A DNA stretch of 64,000 nucleotides from Aquatica leii (GCA_035610365.1 CM069432.1:127420255-127484254), one strand, 5' to 3'; numbered from the stretch's first letter, positions 24,740-38,337 are shown. Notes: generated from the letters alone by a model not told the origin. Translations and numbers: made by a program.

Positions 24740-25340
24740 AATATATTTAATGCTACAGTGTTTTTAATTTTTTTGAGTTGTTTTCTAGTTATAGCATAGT
24801 AAACCGCCCAGCAAGCACAAAATTGATAAAGTTTAGTAACCGTTGTTACAAGCTTTAGGTCTTACGAACCTTGCACGGCCAACTCACACAGTCGGAGATG
24901 GGGGAGGTTTAAAGGAATTATAATTAAGAGAGCCAGATCAATCCTAGTTGTTTTGTTCTATTTTATTTTTTTGTCTGTCTTGCAAATAGCAAACCAAAAC
25001 GGAATAATCGGTTAAAATCTCGGTTACTATTTTTCCGATTGTTGTCATCTAACCGTAAACAACTGTAGCTAATGTAGCTTGTAAGGTCTTTAACTTACCG
25101 CCTACAATTTCTACAAATAACATCGCATTTGATGAATACATTAAATACATTACGCGGCATTTGTGTTGGTTTTTTATGTGTTTTACAAGATAGGTTAACA
25201 GTAAGCGATTTTTTAATACCATGTATTAATGCTTTTTATACTTTTACAATCTTTTATGTAGTTTTATTTGATAGATGTTTGAAAATCGATTATTTAAATT
25301 TAAACATATTTTATAAGAATTGTTTTTCTATTATTATAAT
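24740..25340. other. Stretch without a recognised gene
   Basis: A GC-richer pocket lies at about 24850-24915. A 97-codon frame at 25129-25422 overlaps the start of the following transposase in another frame and looks like chance. Confidence 0.45.
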
Positions 25341-25344
25341 TGTT

Positions 25345-26590
25345 TTACAATGGGAAGTATATTTTCTATTAAAAAATCAATACAAAAAGGACTTGAAAGA
25401 TACAAGTCAGTTTTTACGGTAACACAGGAAGAAAAGTTAGCTAAACATATTCTATCGATAGAAAAAAACACGGTTTGTTGGTCTTACCCGCGACAGTCTA
25501 CAAAGTTTGGCTTTTGAATTAACTGAAGGAAGTGGTAAATCTCATTAATTTAATATCGAGAAAAAGAAAGCCGGTAAGATTTGTTTGTACGGCAACATGG
25601 TTGTTTATGCCACTTACATTTATTTTTCCTAAAGTTAGAGCAACAACTTTTCGATGAAGCACTACCTTGAAGTAATGCATATTATCATCCATCAGGGTAG
25701 ATGCAGACAAATATATTTTTGTTGTGGTTAAATCAATTCTTACAATTTTTAAATCCTTCCAATTAACTGCCTGTTTTCTTATTGTGAGTTGGCTATACAA
25801 CGCACACAAAAAATCCAGAAGCAATTAAGTAGCCCCAAAAAACTAATATTGTTATGTAGTGGTTTTTTTTTCACAGATCACACCGTTTGCAAACTTGAGA
25901 TGTTAGTTTTATGTTACCAATAAGCACCTACTGTACAGCAGAAGTTTAGAAATGGTTACAGTAACCTTCTCGTAAGTGTGTGACAATTTTACAGATAGGT
26001 AAACTGTTTGCACCAAACAAGTCGTTTTTATAATTACTGCACCAGTAATTATAAAAACGACTTGCGTCTAAACAACTGTTAATAGTTTTAAAAAACAAGA
26101 AAAATCTATTAAAATCAGATGTCTTTAAAGATTGGATACTTGAGCCAGCTGAGATCACTAATAGGCAGTTTATTGAAATTGATGTTAGAAAAAATGCTGG
26201 TCAACTACCTTTACATCAACAAGACGTTACTCCTTCAATACGGTTACAACTAAACAATTTTATGATTTTTTGTCTTTTTTTAAAACTAATATTCCAGTTC
26301 TCTAAAACGAAAAACACCTCAATCCCAATGATAGAAAAAGAAGAAAAACTGCAATCTTTACTTCAACGCTTTATAAAGATAAACTTAAAGTGGTTATCAA
26401 GAGAAAGATAGACACGAAAAAACCAAACTTAATTATAGATGTTGATCAACAAAAATTCCAAAATCGAAGAAAGTTACAAAAAGATTGATAAACTGAGTAA
26501 ACCCAAAAAAGTTAAAAAGACTAAAAAGTGTTCTGATGCCCCTCTTCATAAAAAAACCTTAAAGAAATCGTGTCGAATGAAATCATGTAT
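25345..26590 (+). pseudogene. pogo/Tigger-type transposase remnant
   Basis: This is a decayed Tc1-pogo (Tigger-like) transposase on the plus strand. The N-terminal psq/CENP-B helix-turn-helix is clear: LERYKSVFTVTQEEKLAKHI, then after a +1 shift GLTRDSLQSLAFELTEGSG and FNIEKKKAGK (about 25395-25580). KVRATTFR (about 25640) and ISTYCTAEV followed by EMVTVTF (about 25925-25970) correspond to LRKPEATS and QVGA-TSAERG-EMVTV of the catalytic region. The C-terminus carries RKRRKTAIFTSTLYKDKL and a lysine-rich tail to about 26580. Stops, shifts and a perfect hairpin at 26018-26064 interrupt it; it is dead. Confidence 0.7.
26018..26064. repeat. Perfect 22-bp hairpin
   Basis: CAAGTCGTTTTTATAATTACTG at 26018-26039 is exactly mirrored at 26043-26064 around a 3-base loop. 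It lies inside the Tigger remnant in place of expected coding sequence, so it arose after the transposase decayed or by a local copying event. Confidence 0.9.
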
Positions 26591-26644
26591 AAAAATGTAT
26601 TAATATTCTTCAATTATTTAAAAAATTAAAATCAATATTAAGCT

Positions 26645-26990
26645 AAATATCTTGCTTCGCCCAACTCTCCTCTAGAATCAAAATAATTTTTATGTGGTTG
26701 AGCCTGGTGTCTAATTGTTGCTACCAAAATTTCTTGATCGGCAGTTAATAGACGATTGAACACTGTACGAAACACATATTTTTTTCACAAATTGTACAAA
26801 ATACAACTTTTATTTTTACGTCTTTTTGAATTTTTATGTCTTTTTAATATTTTTACGCCTTGATAAAGCCTCTTACAAAAGTGGGCAAAACGTTGACAGC
26901 TTTTGTTACAACATCAACACGATCCGAACCAGGAAGGCGTTCTAAATTTAGCATAGACTCCGTCTTTTGCAATTACAACTTATTATATTG
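26645..26990 (-). pseudogene. Unidentified protein-coding remnant
   Basis: Two minus-strand segments look like genuine protein. About 26980-26870 reads LERLPGSDRVDVVTKAVNVL, continuing PTFVRGFIK. After a poorly readable part, 26775-26645 reads RTVFNRLLTADQEILVATI, then RHQAQPHKNYFDSRGEL, and ends GEARYLA with a stop. Composition is unlike the flanks and the residue mix is not low complexity. I do not recognise the family. The setting, next to a Tigger relic in opposite orientation, suggests another mobile element or an old gene copy. Confidence 0.4.
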
Positions 26991-29900
26991 TTGTAAAATG
27001 TTATTTTTTTCTTTATTTAGGTTAAGATCAAAGTCGTAAAATAAAACTTATTCAATCACTTTAATAAGTGAGTTGACGCTTGGGCATGCTAATTTTAGAC
27101 AGCAGATAGTCACCGACGATAACTTATTCAAAGGTTAGACCATATTAATTACAACAAAAAAAAAGGTCTAGATCGTTTTTGTATCGGAAAAATTATACAA
27201 TATTTGAGATTGTTTTCTGCTTTGTTTCAGTTATTTTATTGCACCATACATTTAACGGAGTAATAAACCACTGCCAAAAATTTTACTGATCTTATAGTTT
27301 AAAAAATCTAGTTTAATTAGAAAATTTTAACAAAAACCACAAATTATAAGGCTAAACATAACAACAAGTCCTTATAAAGTTATTTTTTAATTTTATAACT
27401 GGTATGATTTTGACGCTTAGTTTGTCTTTGGTTTTAAGTTTTAAGAAAATCTTCAATTAAGTGTTTAAAGTAAGAGTTGCAAAAAAAATTACCAGTAGGT
27501 TAACATAATTTTATGTAACTTGAACATAAGACACTGCAGATATATTGATTTATTTTATATCATCATGGATGCTTCACTCTATTCACACGTTGTAATGAGA
27601 ATATTTAAACATTTGTATTTTATAAAAAAATATAGTAAATGAACTCACTAGGTTTACAAGCGCGCGACGTTTCTTTTTTTAAAATCAACCGATTTGATTT
27701 TAACTTCTAATCAATAGACTTTTAAATTTTTTTTTTAATTTAATGACGTTTTGCAGGTTTATATGTGATTTATCTGACTATTCAAAAAAATCTAAGAAAA
27801 TTAATTTTTAAATTCTTTTTAGAACATTGTGCACTACAAAAATTTAATTAAAAACATTACAATTTTATGATGTACATAGTGGTAACAATAACACACCGTA
27901 AAAAGACTAAAATTACCTCGTCATATTCCTATAATAATTTCATTCACATTGCACATATTATGGCTTGGTTCAGAAAACATGATTGGTTGATACATTTGCC
28001 TAACTTATGATTTTTTATAAATGAGTTTTTTTGTTATATATACGTGTTGTTTGTCGGGACGTATTTGTCTATTCTAATTATATGCAATATGTTTTGAAAA
28101 AATAAAGGTTACTATTGTAGCAGAAAGATTTTTAAACAAATTTATTTCTAAATTGTTTAAAATTATTCTAAACGCAAATGATATTGTAAATTTAATTGTA
28201 AAATAAATGTGTCTTGCTAATTTTTAGTATTATCTCTACATTCAACTTCTTCTTCTGTGGAATTGAAAATTTTGTTTTTTTTGTTAGAATAGAGGCGTAA
28301 AAAACTCTAATAAACGTGTAACTTATCGCACGCTACTGTAGCGCGACGCAAGATACGTAATTATGTATAAATGTGTTCTTAATATCGGCCTTTTGTTTGT
28401 TTAGTTTCTACTATAACAATTATTTTCAAATATTTTTACTTTTGAAACTTTTAATATTTTTTTTTCATATTTTGTCAAGAACATTTTCCTTAAGATATAA
28501 GTTATTTTTAAGTTTACTAATAATAATACAATTTGGCATGATGCTTTTTTTGCATATTTATTATTGGGTTCCGCTTACAATATAGGTATTGCATTACATG
28601 TATATCGCATTTATTAATTCTCAATTTTTTTGAAATAAACGTCGTATTGTATCAAACCATTTAACTAGTCAAGTAAACATTAAAAGACTTGTAATTAATT
28701 ATGAAACATAAACAATTTAGTTTCAGTATAAATTATTTTCTAATATACCTACTCTTTAAACTTAAAAAAAAAGCAAAAATAAATAAGGATTTGTTTGTAT
28801 TTAGAACTAGAATTTAATAATTAATATTTTGTTGTTAATGTAATAACAATTCGTTTAACAAGTATTACATAATACAAAAAAAATTATTAAAAATCGCATA
28901 ACAATTGTATACATAGTGAAACTAAAAAAAATCAAAGTTTTTAGGTAATAATGATTAGTTATTAAACATACTTACATAAAAGTAAAAGTAAACCATGATA
29001 GCTCAAGCACATAGTAACTTAAACTAAGAATATTTACATCAACCGTGAGATCTAAGGAATGTTGCTTTAAGCTTTGAAAGTAGACGAGTTAGTTGATCCG
29101 GTACAAACTTTGGTCTATTAGCATCTGAGTATTAATTTACATATTAACGTAAGGATTGTTAAAATAAGGATGAACAGTATAACAGAGATACAATTTAAAT
29201 TATGTTATTATAACTAGTTCGTAACTTTGTATACAAGTAAATAAAATTAAATAATATTTTAAAAAAAATAATTTATAAAATCTACGTCATTTTTTGAATA
29301 AACAAATTAATAACATAATAATTATAATAATTTTTCAACATTTTTTTTACAGCAAAGTCATAGTGTTTAATCAACTATAGTTAAAATACCGGACATAAAT
29401 TACGAATTTCATAAAATTTGGTTATAAATTTTCGTTATGTTCAAGAAGAGTAATAAAGCAAATCTTTAAAATGATAAAACGGTTGAAACTTTAGACATGG
29501 TAGTGGTGAAAGCATCTCAAATACTTCTTTTTTTGTCGGTTATATACTAAGTTTTTACTTATAAATTAAGAGATTTTCCACAAATTGTAAAGTAAAGAAT
29601 ATTTATTAGAACCATGTTTACAGATGGTACTATAAATAAGCGGATAATACTAAAACAAAATAAATTGTTTTTTAAATTAATGTCTAACCTTAAAATATAT
29701 TATTTAAAAGGTATTGTGAATTTGTACAAACATGCCAGTAGATATAAACAATAATATCACAAACAGCATACTTAAAGGACATGTTGTAAATAACATTCAT
29801 ATTATGTACTATATTTACGATTTAAAGTATTTGTAGATTTTGGTTAAAATTTACGTAGTTTGTTACACATTTAACATAAAATTTTTTTTACTAATCTGCG

Positions 29901-30070
29901 TTAAAATGTTTATTAATATTAAAATTTAAAACAAATTTTAAAAAAATTATAGATCTTTAGAAAAATGTTAACGGATATTAGTCATATTTTTTGTATTACA
30001 CATAAAATGTTTTTAAATTAATTTTGATTACCAGATTAAATTTAAACAAAAATGTTTGTTCTATAATACA
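26991..30070. other. AT-rich stretch, nothing recognised
   Basis: About 3 kb with no credible gene. The 70-codon frame at 28373-28585 is a low-complexity Phe/Leu/Ile run. Confidence 0.5.
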
Positions 30071-30177
30071 TTTAATATTTTATTATTTTTAAAATCTTCT
30101 CCACAGTATTAATAATATATATAAATTAATATAATACTGTGGAGAAGATTTTAAGAATAATAAAATATTATATTAAA
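30071..30177. repeat. Inverted repeat, arms about 40-45 bp
   Basis: The left arm 30071-30110 pairs with the right arm 30133-30177 across a 22-base AT spacer. AAAATCTTCTCCACAGTATT in the left arm is mirrored exactly; the outer AT-rich part pairs with a few slips. Confidence 0.85.
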
Positions 30178-32647
30178 CAAGGCTCCACTTAGAGAAATGA
30201 ACTATTTCACCAATATTATATAATACATGTTTAATGATTAACAAATATTATTCTAATCTTTTTATAATTATAAATATGTACATATTTATCACGTTTATAA
30301 ACAAAAAAAATACTAACTTAACAATACTGTTAATGTGAGTTTATGTTTAAAATACTTATGCCCGTTTGCTAATCTGCAACTAAAAACAGTTCTAACCAAA
30401 AAAAAGTTTTAATATTGCTTGTTACAGAATATAAGTTATCACCGCAAAAGATACAAGTTTTCCAAAAAAAAAAATTGCATGTCACTTGAGATTAAACACC
30501 AGTTTGTGTTCATTTCATTTTGTTTTAGTTAACATTTTAACGGCAGTAATAGACACAAAAGCACTGCGTTCTGCTCTTATTGCTAATAAACTATTGTAAG
30601 TTTTATTTATTGTCGTTTGTATTTCGTTTTTTGTGCTTAAACATTGTATGTATTTGATATTTTATGTATTTTTATTTTATTTTATTTATTAGTTGCTGGC
30701 TTTGTGTATTAGTTATAGTATTAATAAATTTTTGTGTGTAATGCAATTTCTAATGTTTTAATTTTTATTTCTATTTTTACTTACTTATTTTATTACTTGT
30801 TTTCTACCTTTAATTTAATGTTTTGAATTAATTTTTATACAAATTTTTGAATGTTTAAGTATGATTTTAAAAAATTTTTGTATGCCAAAGGAAGTGTTTT
30901 TTTCATTTTAAAAGGCAGTTTAAGATGCTATACTTACTTGACCAATCTTAATACTTGATTTATAAATTGAGTAACTTAATAGATTTGCTGCGTTGTAGAA
31001 TGAGTTAAGCAAAAAATAATTTGATGAAACGGTATCTACTGTTGGGTTCGTAAGCCTTTATTAGTTTTACAAATTTAGTTTTCAAACAGCTTTGGTATTA
31101 CCGAAAGCAGTTAAAATTCGATTGAGTGTAGCATTTGTTGAAACAAATTTTTAAATTGTTTTAAAATTACGTTATTTAACATTGCTGAGACATAGGTGGA
31201 AACTAAAGTCATCGTAATTAAACGTTATTTTTACATTCTACAAGATTTTTATCATTTAGTCATTGGATTGTGCTACCAAGCAATAGTCCATTAGTAACAA
31301 AATAATCTGTTTGTGTTAATAATCCTATTTGGAGATGTTAACACTTCCACACAATGCAACTTATATTGGCCGATTACCTGGGCATGTATACCTCCTTGGT
31401 AGTTTTAATTAGGTTTCTTTATAGCAATTTATGCTGAATTTACTTTACCTAGACATTTGCAAATAATTTTCATAAACGATTAGGGTTCATTGTTAATTGT
31501 GCTTTTTCTGGTGTGCTTTGTCAAAGTTCATGTTGAAGAATATTATATAAGAACAATTGGCAAGGATTACTTACAGATAGGCAAGTTAATCTAAGTAGTG
31601 AATGTTTTTCCTAGCTAGTTATTTTGTATGTAAAGTTTTGCTTAAAGCTTGTTGCAAAGGAAACGATATTTTTTCCAAAAATTGTATCGCCTAACGCGAG
31701 AGACGAGTTAGTACAACGCGTTGGCGTAAAAAAAACTTTATAAAAAAAAACACTTTTGTTGTTGATTGGAGTATTGATTTTTGTTAATTAGCTTTCATTT
31801 ATTTCCTTTTATTGTTTGGTTTGATGTATTGAAATTGTATATTTATAATTATCTAATATATTAGAGTAAATTGAACTAGAAAATGGCATCACACTAGTTT
31901 ATAACTAAACTGTCTGTCAATTAATTGAGAACGTAAGTTTATTATTTACTTAAGTTAGAAGAAATTGTTTATTTCATCAAGTCAAACATGACATCACATT
32001 TGAATACAAGAATAAATTGATTAATTCCCGACTTAGGCTATGCGTTGCAGTTTTTTGATAGAAATGCCATGTTGTCTGTGTTTCTACTTCTAGTTTCACA
32101 TTTTTAGTGTTGCAAACACTTATAGGATGCTTGATTTGAAGGTTGATGTAACGAAACAATGAAACGCTCAGATGAAACAAAGCTGGAACTTGCGGTGGTG
32201 CCCAATTTTACTTAATTGTATTTTTTTGGATACAGTGTTTATTATTATTATTAAACAAGACATTCCTTATAATTCGTTTTATGTTTTAAAAATATAATAA
32301 GTCTTAATTTCACTCAGCAGTGATGAAAAATAATTATAGTAATTACAGAATTAGATCCGCGCGAGCTTCCGTCTTGTACACTGCAAAAACGGTACAATAC
32401 AGATGAATATTGCACATAAACAATTTATTGAGCACAAACTTTAGTACAAAAAAAAGTTCGCGGGAGTTTATAATTATACCTAATATTTTAAGAGTTACAA
32501 AATTTTAATGTAATGTAAGACGTTTTCGTGCAACTTTGCACCATTGTATTTTCTAAACTATTGAATATAATTGTACACTTCCGCCAAATTTTTTATAATA
32601 AATTTTGTCTTTTATAAAAATGTTTATATGTAACTTTCCTCTATCTT
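30178..32647. other. AT-rich stretch, nothing recognised
   Basis: No gene or repeat that I can name. The frame at 31977-32180 on the minus strand has no recognisable motif. Confidence 0.5.
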
Positions 32648-33340
32648 CCCAGTAAACACAAAATTGATATTGTTTAGTAACAGTTTCAAAACAAAAAATT
32701 TATGATTCACTCTTGTTTCAAACATAAAAGAAACCTAACTGCAATAAAATAGCTATAAGTCCATCGCTGTTTCACTTATTTGAATCAGTATAGTTTTGGT
32801 ATTTTAAATTCAAATATGTTGCAAAATAAATGTTGCATTCGGTTTACGTTTTAAAAGCTTCGTTCTTGAACTGATACTAAATGATCAATAAATATATGAT
32901 ATTCTTGTTTCAATAATGTACTTAAACAGTTTCAATAATATAATAATACATTTTCGAATGCACGTTTCAAATTTTATTGCACAATAAATATTTTTAAATA
33001 CAATATCACATTGAGTTTTTTATATATTGCAACTTTCTATACTAATTTAATGGAAGTCCGAAAACTGCATCAGTTACTGTTGGGTAGCAACTTTTAATCG
33101 CATCTGTAACATAGAAATAAATATTTCATTTATATACATACATAATCATAGATGTTACACAAAATTAATTACATTTTGTTAATAAAAACAACACAAACTT
33201 AATATAAATATGTCAATTTAGCAATCATAAGAAAGTTATAAAAACACTGTGAATACCTTTAGCTGTACATAATCGGTATAGAAAAACTTGAATAATTTGT
33301 TATTACAAATCCTAAAGTATCATCATATTTTTGCTGATTC
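32648..33340 (-). mobile_element. E-family DNA element, truncated copy E1
   Basis: It starts with the terminal word CCCAGTAAACACA and follows the right half of the complete copy at 43336-44713 in reverse orientation for about 690 bases (shared words include TGCATTCGGTTTACGTTTTA and CCTTTAGCTGTACATAATCG). Similarity fades near 33340 and the other terminus was not found, so the copy is truncated. No coding capacity. Confidence 0.75.
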
Positions 33341-36300
33341 ATTATCTTCCAGCGATGAAGAGATTGTGGCATTCATTTCATGAACAAATGTTAAATACAA
33401 ACAATTGGTGAATTATCATACGATTCTATTTGTGTTTTTTTATCTTTCTATTATTTATGTATGCATTCTTATTTTGAAAAATTGTAATACACCTTGTTCA
33501 TTATATTACGTAGGTAATATTGTGTTTGTTTTCAACACCTTCCCATAATTGCAAGATTTGCGATATCTGTGAATTTTTTCTTTTGTCCTAAACACATAAA
33601 TGTAATTAATGATAAACAACCGTCAAAGTTTGAATTGAAGATTAAAAAATTTAAACGCAGGATTTTTTTAATAAAAATTTCTGTCAAGTTATAATTGCAA
33701 AATGATTAAAAAGTGCGATGGATTGAATAAGTTCAGCAGTAGTGAGTTAAAGGTGAACAAACCTAGATGTTTTTATTCACAAGTTGATATGCCGTCAGTT
33801 TTGTCTTGTTAGTTTTAGTTACAAAGTAGAATAAAAAATTTTATTGGAACGATTCGATCTTGTTAAGCGCATTTCTGGTTAAAGTTTACAAATTGTGTAT
33901 TGCACGTAACGTTTTGTCTAAACCATTGTTTACTACCACATTGATTTATTTATTGTCAGAAAATGCACTGTTGTACAGAAAACTTAAGCATTTATTAACG
34001 GGTTAGCTTAATGTTACGTTGGTGAAAAAAATATCGTCTAGTGGATTAAAACATGCAATTGCAAAATTTTAAAGCACTTACTATAGGTCTTACTGAATTA
34101 ATTCGCTTATATTTTGTAGTTATGCATAGACTGTTTTTACGTATTTCTGCTCCGTAATCTGAATCAATAAGGTTAAAACTGTTTTTGAAGAATTGTAACT
34201 TCTGTTTTTAGACACATTTACTTTTGAATCGTGTTTTTTTTTTAAATAAATTACTTTAAATTGGTCGTAAACTAAATTCAGTGCAACTGATAATTTTTAA
34301 CCTTTATCTCAAAAGGATTTGACATATGTATGTTTATTGTTCAGAAAAACTGTAGCATCAGCTACTAAAGTTAATACCGGTAATATAAATTTTATTAATT
34401 CAATGAATTCTATTTTAAATTTGCTTATTGTTTGTTAGAATTGTAAAAAATTGGATCATCTACCTAAATTGTAGATTGTAGAAAACCAAGATATGCTCTG
34501 AATTCTAAAAAATGTAAAAAATCAGTTAGTTTTTGCAGAAAACCGTATACCGAGTTACTAATTTTATCGATTCAAAAAGTTTGAATAAACTACTTCAATT
34601 ATAATGTCAAGTGTACAGAATGACTAGCGACCCTATCTGATAATAACTATTTGTTGTGTACTTTTTTACGGTATTTTAGACTCAGAAACATTACGTACGA
34701 TTATTGGAGTTCTCCGACGAAAAATTTTAGAAAGTTTAAGACCTTTGTCTGATGTTTTGAATTGATATAGTAACAAATGGATTGTCTTGTAAAAGTTCCT
34801 ATTTATATCTGTGTAGAAACTAAAGTTAACGTTTTTGATGTTTTAGATGTACTTTTGGTCACACAACCTTTGACTTTCAAAATTGATTTTTGTCAAAAAT
34901 AAGTATAGTACTTGTTTTGGTAGTTGTCATGAGGACACTTAAAAGAAATAAACTTTTGTTACTAAAACAGATAATTGTAATTAAAAGATTGTCTACTTGA
35001 CAAACTAATGTTAGAAATTGTAGATAGATCTTTTTTTATTTTTAATGATGATTGCTTAGATTGTACAGGCTTAATTAAACAGAGATCCTTTTCTATGAGT
35101 CCCGGGGCTTAAAGCATCTTTAAATTAAGTCTTTAAAGAATTACAATAACTTGTTATCTATATAGAACTCCTGTATTTGCATTAACAAGATTAAGTCGTT
35201 GATAGAGTAATTGGTACTGCATCTGCATTCTTAACATTTAAAATTAGTTTCCAAACACCATTCCATACTTATATTATTAATATAATAATCTGTTATTATA
35301 TTTGTAATTATTAGTTGTCAATCAAATTAAACGTAGTTCTAAGTAAAATTATGTTTCACATTTTTGTTAACCATTTGCTATAATCTGAAAACCTAATATA
35401 TTTGTTAAGTGGTTAAATTAAATTAAATTGAATCAAACGCCCTCTCACTCCAATTATATCCTATTTATTCCAAATAACACTAGTCATTTTATTTATAACT
35501 TACTTTGTATAAATGTATTAACTTCAAAATAGTTACTACCAACAGCAACGGAAATCTCGTCCTCTAGTGTACTTTTTATGAACAACCCGGAAAAAAAACA
35601 ATGTTGTATATTAATTGTGAATAAATTTAATAACTGAATAGACTGTATATAGCTAGTTAATTAAAAATTGACAAAAAGACTTTACACTAAGCCGCCGATT
35701 AAAGCATATTAAAAAATATTCAATTTATGTAATGAGAATGCAATGTTTGTATAGATGTATGATTGCGTTTTTGTTTACTTTTTTGCTTGTATTAGAACTG
35801 TATTCACTAATGCGGTCAACACTTCAAATATAATAATTAAAATTTAAACACAGATTAGAGGCGGCGCATTGAATACCGATGCTAAGTTGCCATGTTATAA
35901 AAAAAAAATTTAATGTAGATTATTATGAGAAGAAAATATAAAGACAAACGTATATTGTTTATAACTTGCATTTTATTTTATTTTAATCTCACAAATAGGT
36001 ATTGTTATACGATACATGAAGAGAAAGTATTGGCCACTTGCAATCTATATAAAAATTAAGCACGGAAAAACCACACCGATATTTTAGAAAATGAACCAAT
36101 AATGGATTTTTTAACAACCATTAATTAAAATTTTGTCTACAAAAGAGTAGGTATTTGTAAAGATAGAAAATGTTAGAAATGTAATAGAGTATTTTATTTA
36201 CATTAACGATGCTTATTGATTGGGGACTTTTAAAAGTGTTACAAATTATACTGCAATAAGCTATAAATAATGTAATCGTTGCATTTTAAATATTTTTTTG

Positions 36301-37311
36301 CAAAGTTTGTTAAAAATTAAAATTTTATAAATGCAGATTTCCTTTTATAAACAGTTACAGAATCAAAATTTTTAAGTTTTATTGTATTTACACAGCAAAC
36401 AATTTAATATTACTTCCGTTCCTACCTTTACTAAAGTACTATTACAGAAAAATTTTATTACATTGTAAGAAATGATATATTTAAATATAGTTTGTCATGT
36501 ACAAGAAGATAAAATTAGTAACAGCACTACAAAAAAATTGTTAGATACATTAAATAATTCTATAACATACTATAAAAATTTGATGTCCTACATTACGTTG
36601 TTATTTTACGTATGATAATTTACTTAAATTTTATACATAAAGCAATAAATAACTAAATAAATTAATTTGTAATACTGGCAATATTGTTAAAAAATTATTC
36701 AAATGTTAGCAAAATTAAAGAAAACTATTACAATCTTGTTAGCAACACTTTACAGTTTACTGCACAGTAACGTAACAAACCAGTTCAGTGCAAAACGACT
36801 ATTAGTTCGCAGTACAAATTTATGGGTTGCATATTCCCGTAAGGTTGACTATCTTCAGAATATTTCAATCAGCGACTAAGCTGAGCTACCATCCAGTACT
36901 AGTAAAAATTGGTATCGACGGTTTACACTTGGCTTTTCGTCCTCCTATTGCTCTATTTTTAAAATAAACTAAAAAAAGAGTTTTGTTCATCATTCAAAAG
37001 CATTAAAAAAATGCTGGTTTTAATTTCTGTACTAACTTGTACAGATTTTACGTTACTTTTACAATTAGTATAAAAATAATACAATAAAAAACAAACAAAA
37101 AACATCCACGTAGACAAACATCATCTTAATTATCACAGAATTTTTTTATTACAGCTAATAAAATACGCAATGATGTAATCCAGTAAATTAAAATCAAATT
37201 TTGAAAATTCAATTTTGATAAATACTGTTTAAAAATCATCTACGTTTTTAACAATTAGAAGAAAAAAGTTACCAGTATTTATTTATATAAAGAATTGATT
37301 TAAAAAAAGCC
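33341..37311. other. AT-rich stretch, nothing recognised
   Basis: About 4 kb. A GC-richer pocket at 36760-36960 has an almost open 60-codon frame and a GTAAGG donor-like word, not enough to call an exon. Confidence 0.45.
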
Positions 37312-37319
37312 TAACGCCA

Positions 37320-38337
37320 CAGAGCTGGGCAGTAGTTAACTACAAAATAGTTAAGCTACTAATCTAACTACTTTATTGTTGAGGATAGTTGTATTCTATA
37401 TATTCAAGTTACTTTAATTTAATAATGTAACTGTAGTTGGAATAAATTACTTTTTTGGTGTAATTGTATTTAAAAAGTAGTTAGCTACCCTGTTTTAACT
37501 ACAAAAATAGTTAAACTACTTTGTTAATAGCTTAACTACTTTACTAGTTATTAAACTACTTTGTTAGCGGCATCAATTACATGCAATGCCTACAATTATT
37601 CAGCTTGCATTGCAGTTTCGCAGGTTAAAACGTGTCCTTCAAGTGATGAACGGTAACGCAGAAGTAAACATAGATGTAAAGACTGTTCAAAAAAATTTTA
37701 TAAATGCAGCAAACCTAATTTATTTCGAAATGTAAAATGCCACTGATCTAAACGTAAACAAAATATTACTTCAACAAAATGAAATTTTTTTTGATTTTGA
37801 TGAACCTGGTTTGTCTAAAAAGTTACACATTTTTTCTGATACTGAGAATGAACATGCTCACAAAACCAGAAGAATAGAATTGGTATTGTTAAAACACCTG
37901 GAAGATAACAGAATTCATATATCTTTGTCAGATGATTATAAGATTATTAAAAAAATGTTCATTAGATATAGTACCATTTTATCTTCATCAGCTGTTGTCG
38001 AGTGATTATTTTCGTTTTTCACTCATAAATTCTCTCAAAAGAAATGCATTGGCTGATGCTCTTTTTGAAAAGTTACTTTTATGAAAAGGAAATGAATATT
38101 GAATACCACAATAAGTTTATTACTTTAAGTTCTGTGTTTTTCAAGGTTTATTTTATTAATTTTTTTGTTTGAGAATTTGTAATAAAATAGATATACATGA
38201 TAATAGAATAATAAAACTTTGTCTTTTTTAATGTAATAATAATTCAGTGTCTATAGGTACTTATGTTTATATGACTGAAAGTTGTATAACATAAATCGTC
38301 TCAGAACTACTTTTACAAAGTAACTTGCCCAGCTCTG
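37320..38337 (+). mobile_element. hAT transposon, internally deleted, 1.02 kb
   Basis: The termini CAGAGCTGGGCA (37320-37331) and TGCCCAGCTCTG (38326-38337) are perfect 12-bp inverted repeats of hAT type. The flanks TAACGCCA (37312-37319) and TAAACGCCA (38338-38346) are an 8-bp target duplication with one added base on the right. Near the left end many copies of TAGTTAA-CTACTTT form the usual subterminal repeats. Only the C-terminal dimerisation part of the transposase remains inside. Confidence 0.9.
37590..38095 (+). pseudogene. hAT transposase, C-terminal dimerisation domain
   Basis: Plus-strand frames encode the end of a hAT transposase. RIELVLLKHLEDNRIHISL lies upstream. IIKKMFIRYSTILSSSAVVE then matches the (L)F-RYNT-LPSSA-VER motif, and after a stop and a shift LFSFFTHKFSQKK and ALADALFEKLLL complete the dimerisation region. 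The BED finger and catalytic domain were lost in the internal deletion. The element could only move if another hAT supplied the enzyme in trans. Confidence 0.8.

Noticed and set aside
25129..25422. 97-codon open frame
   Set aside because: Low-complexity hydrophobic sequence that overlaps the Tigger transposase N-terminus in another frame.
25519..25824. 101-codon minus-strand frame
   Set aside because: Its end is antisense to the Tigger helix-turn-helix region; no family motif of its own.
25946..26158. 70-codon minus-strand frame
   Set aside because: It runs through the perfect hairpin and is antisense to the transposase remnant.
28373..28585. 70-codon Phe/Leu/Ile-rich frame resembling a membrane protein
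   Set aside because: Expected by chance in T-rich DNA; no ATG context, no splice or promoter signal.
36835..36915. Possible tRNA-derived SINE head on the minus strand (GGTAGCTCAG word)
   Set aside because: An A-box-like word is present but no B box, anticodon arm or acceptor pairing can be built.
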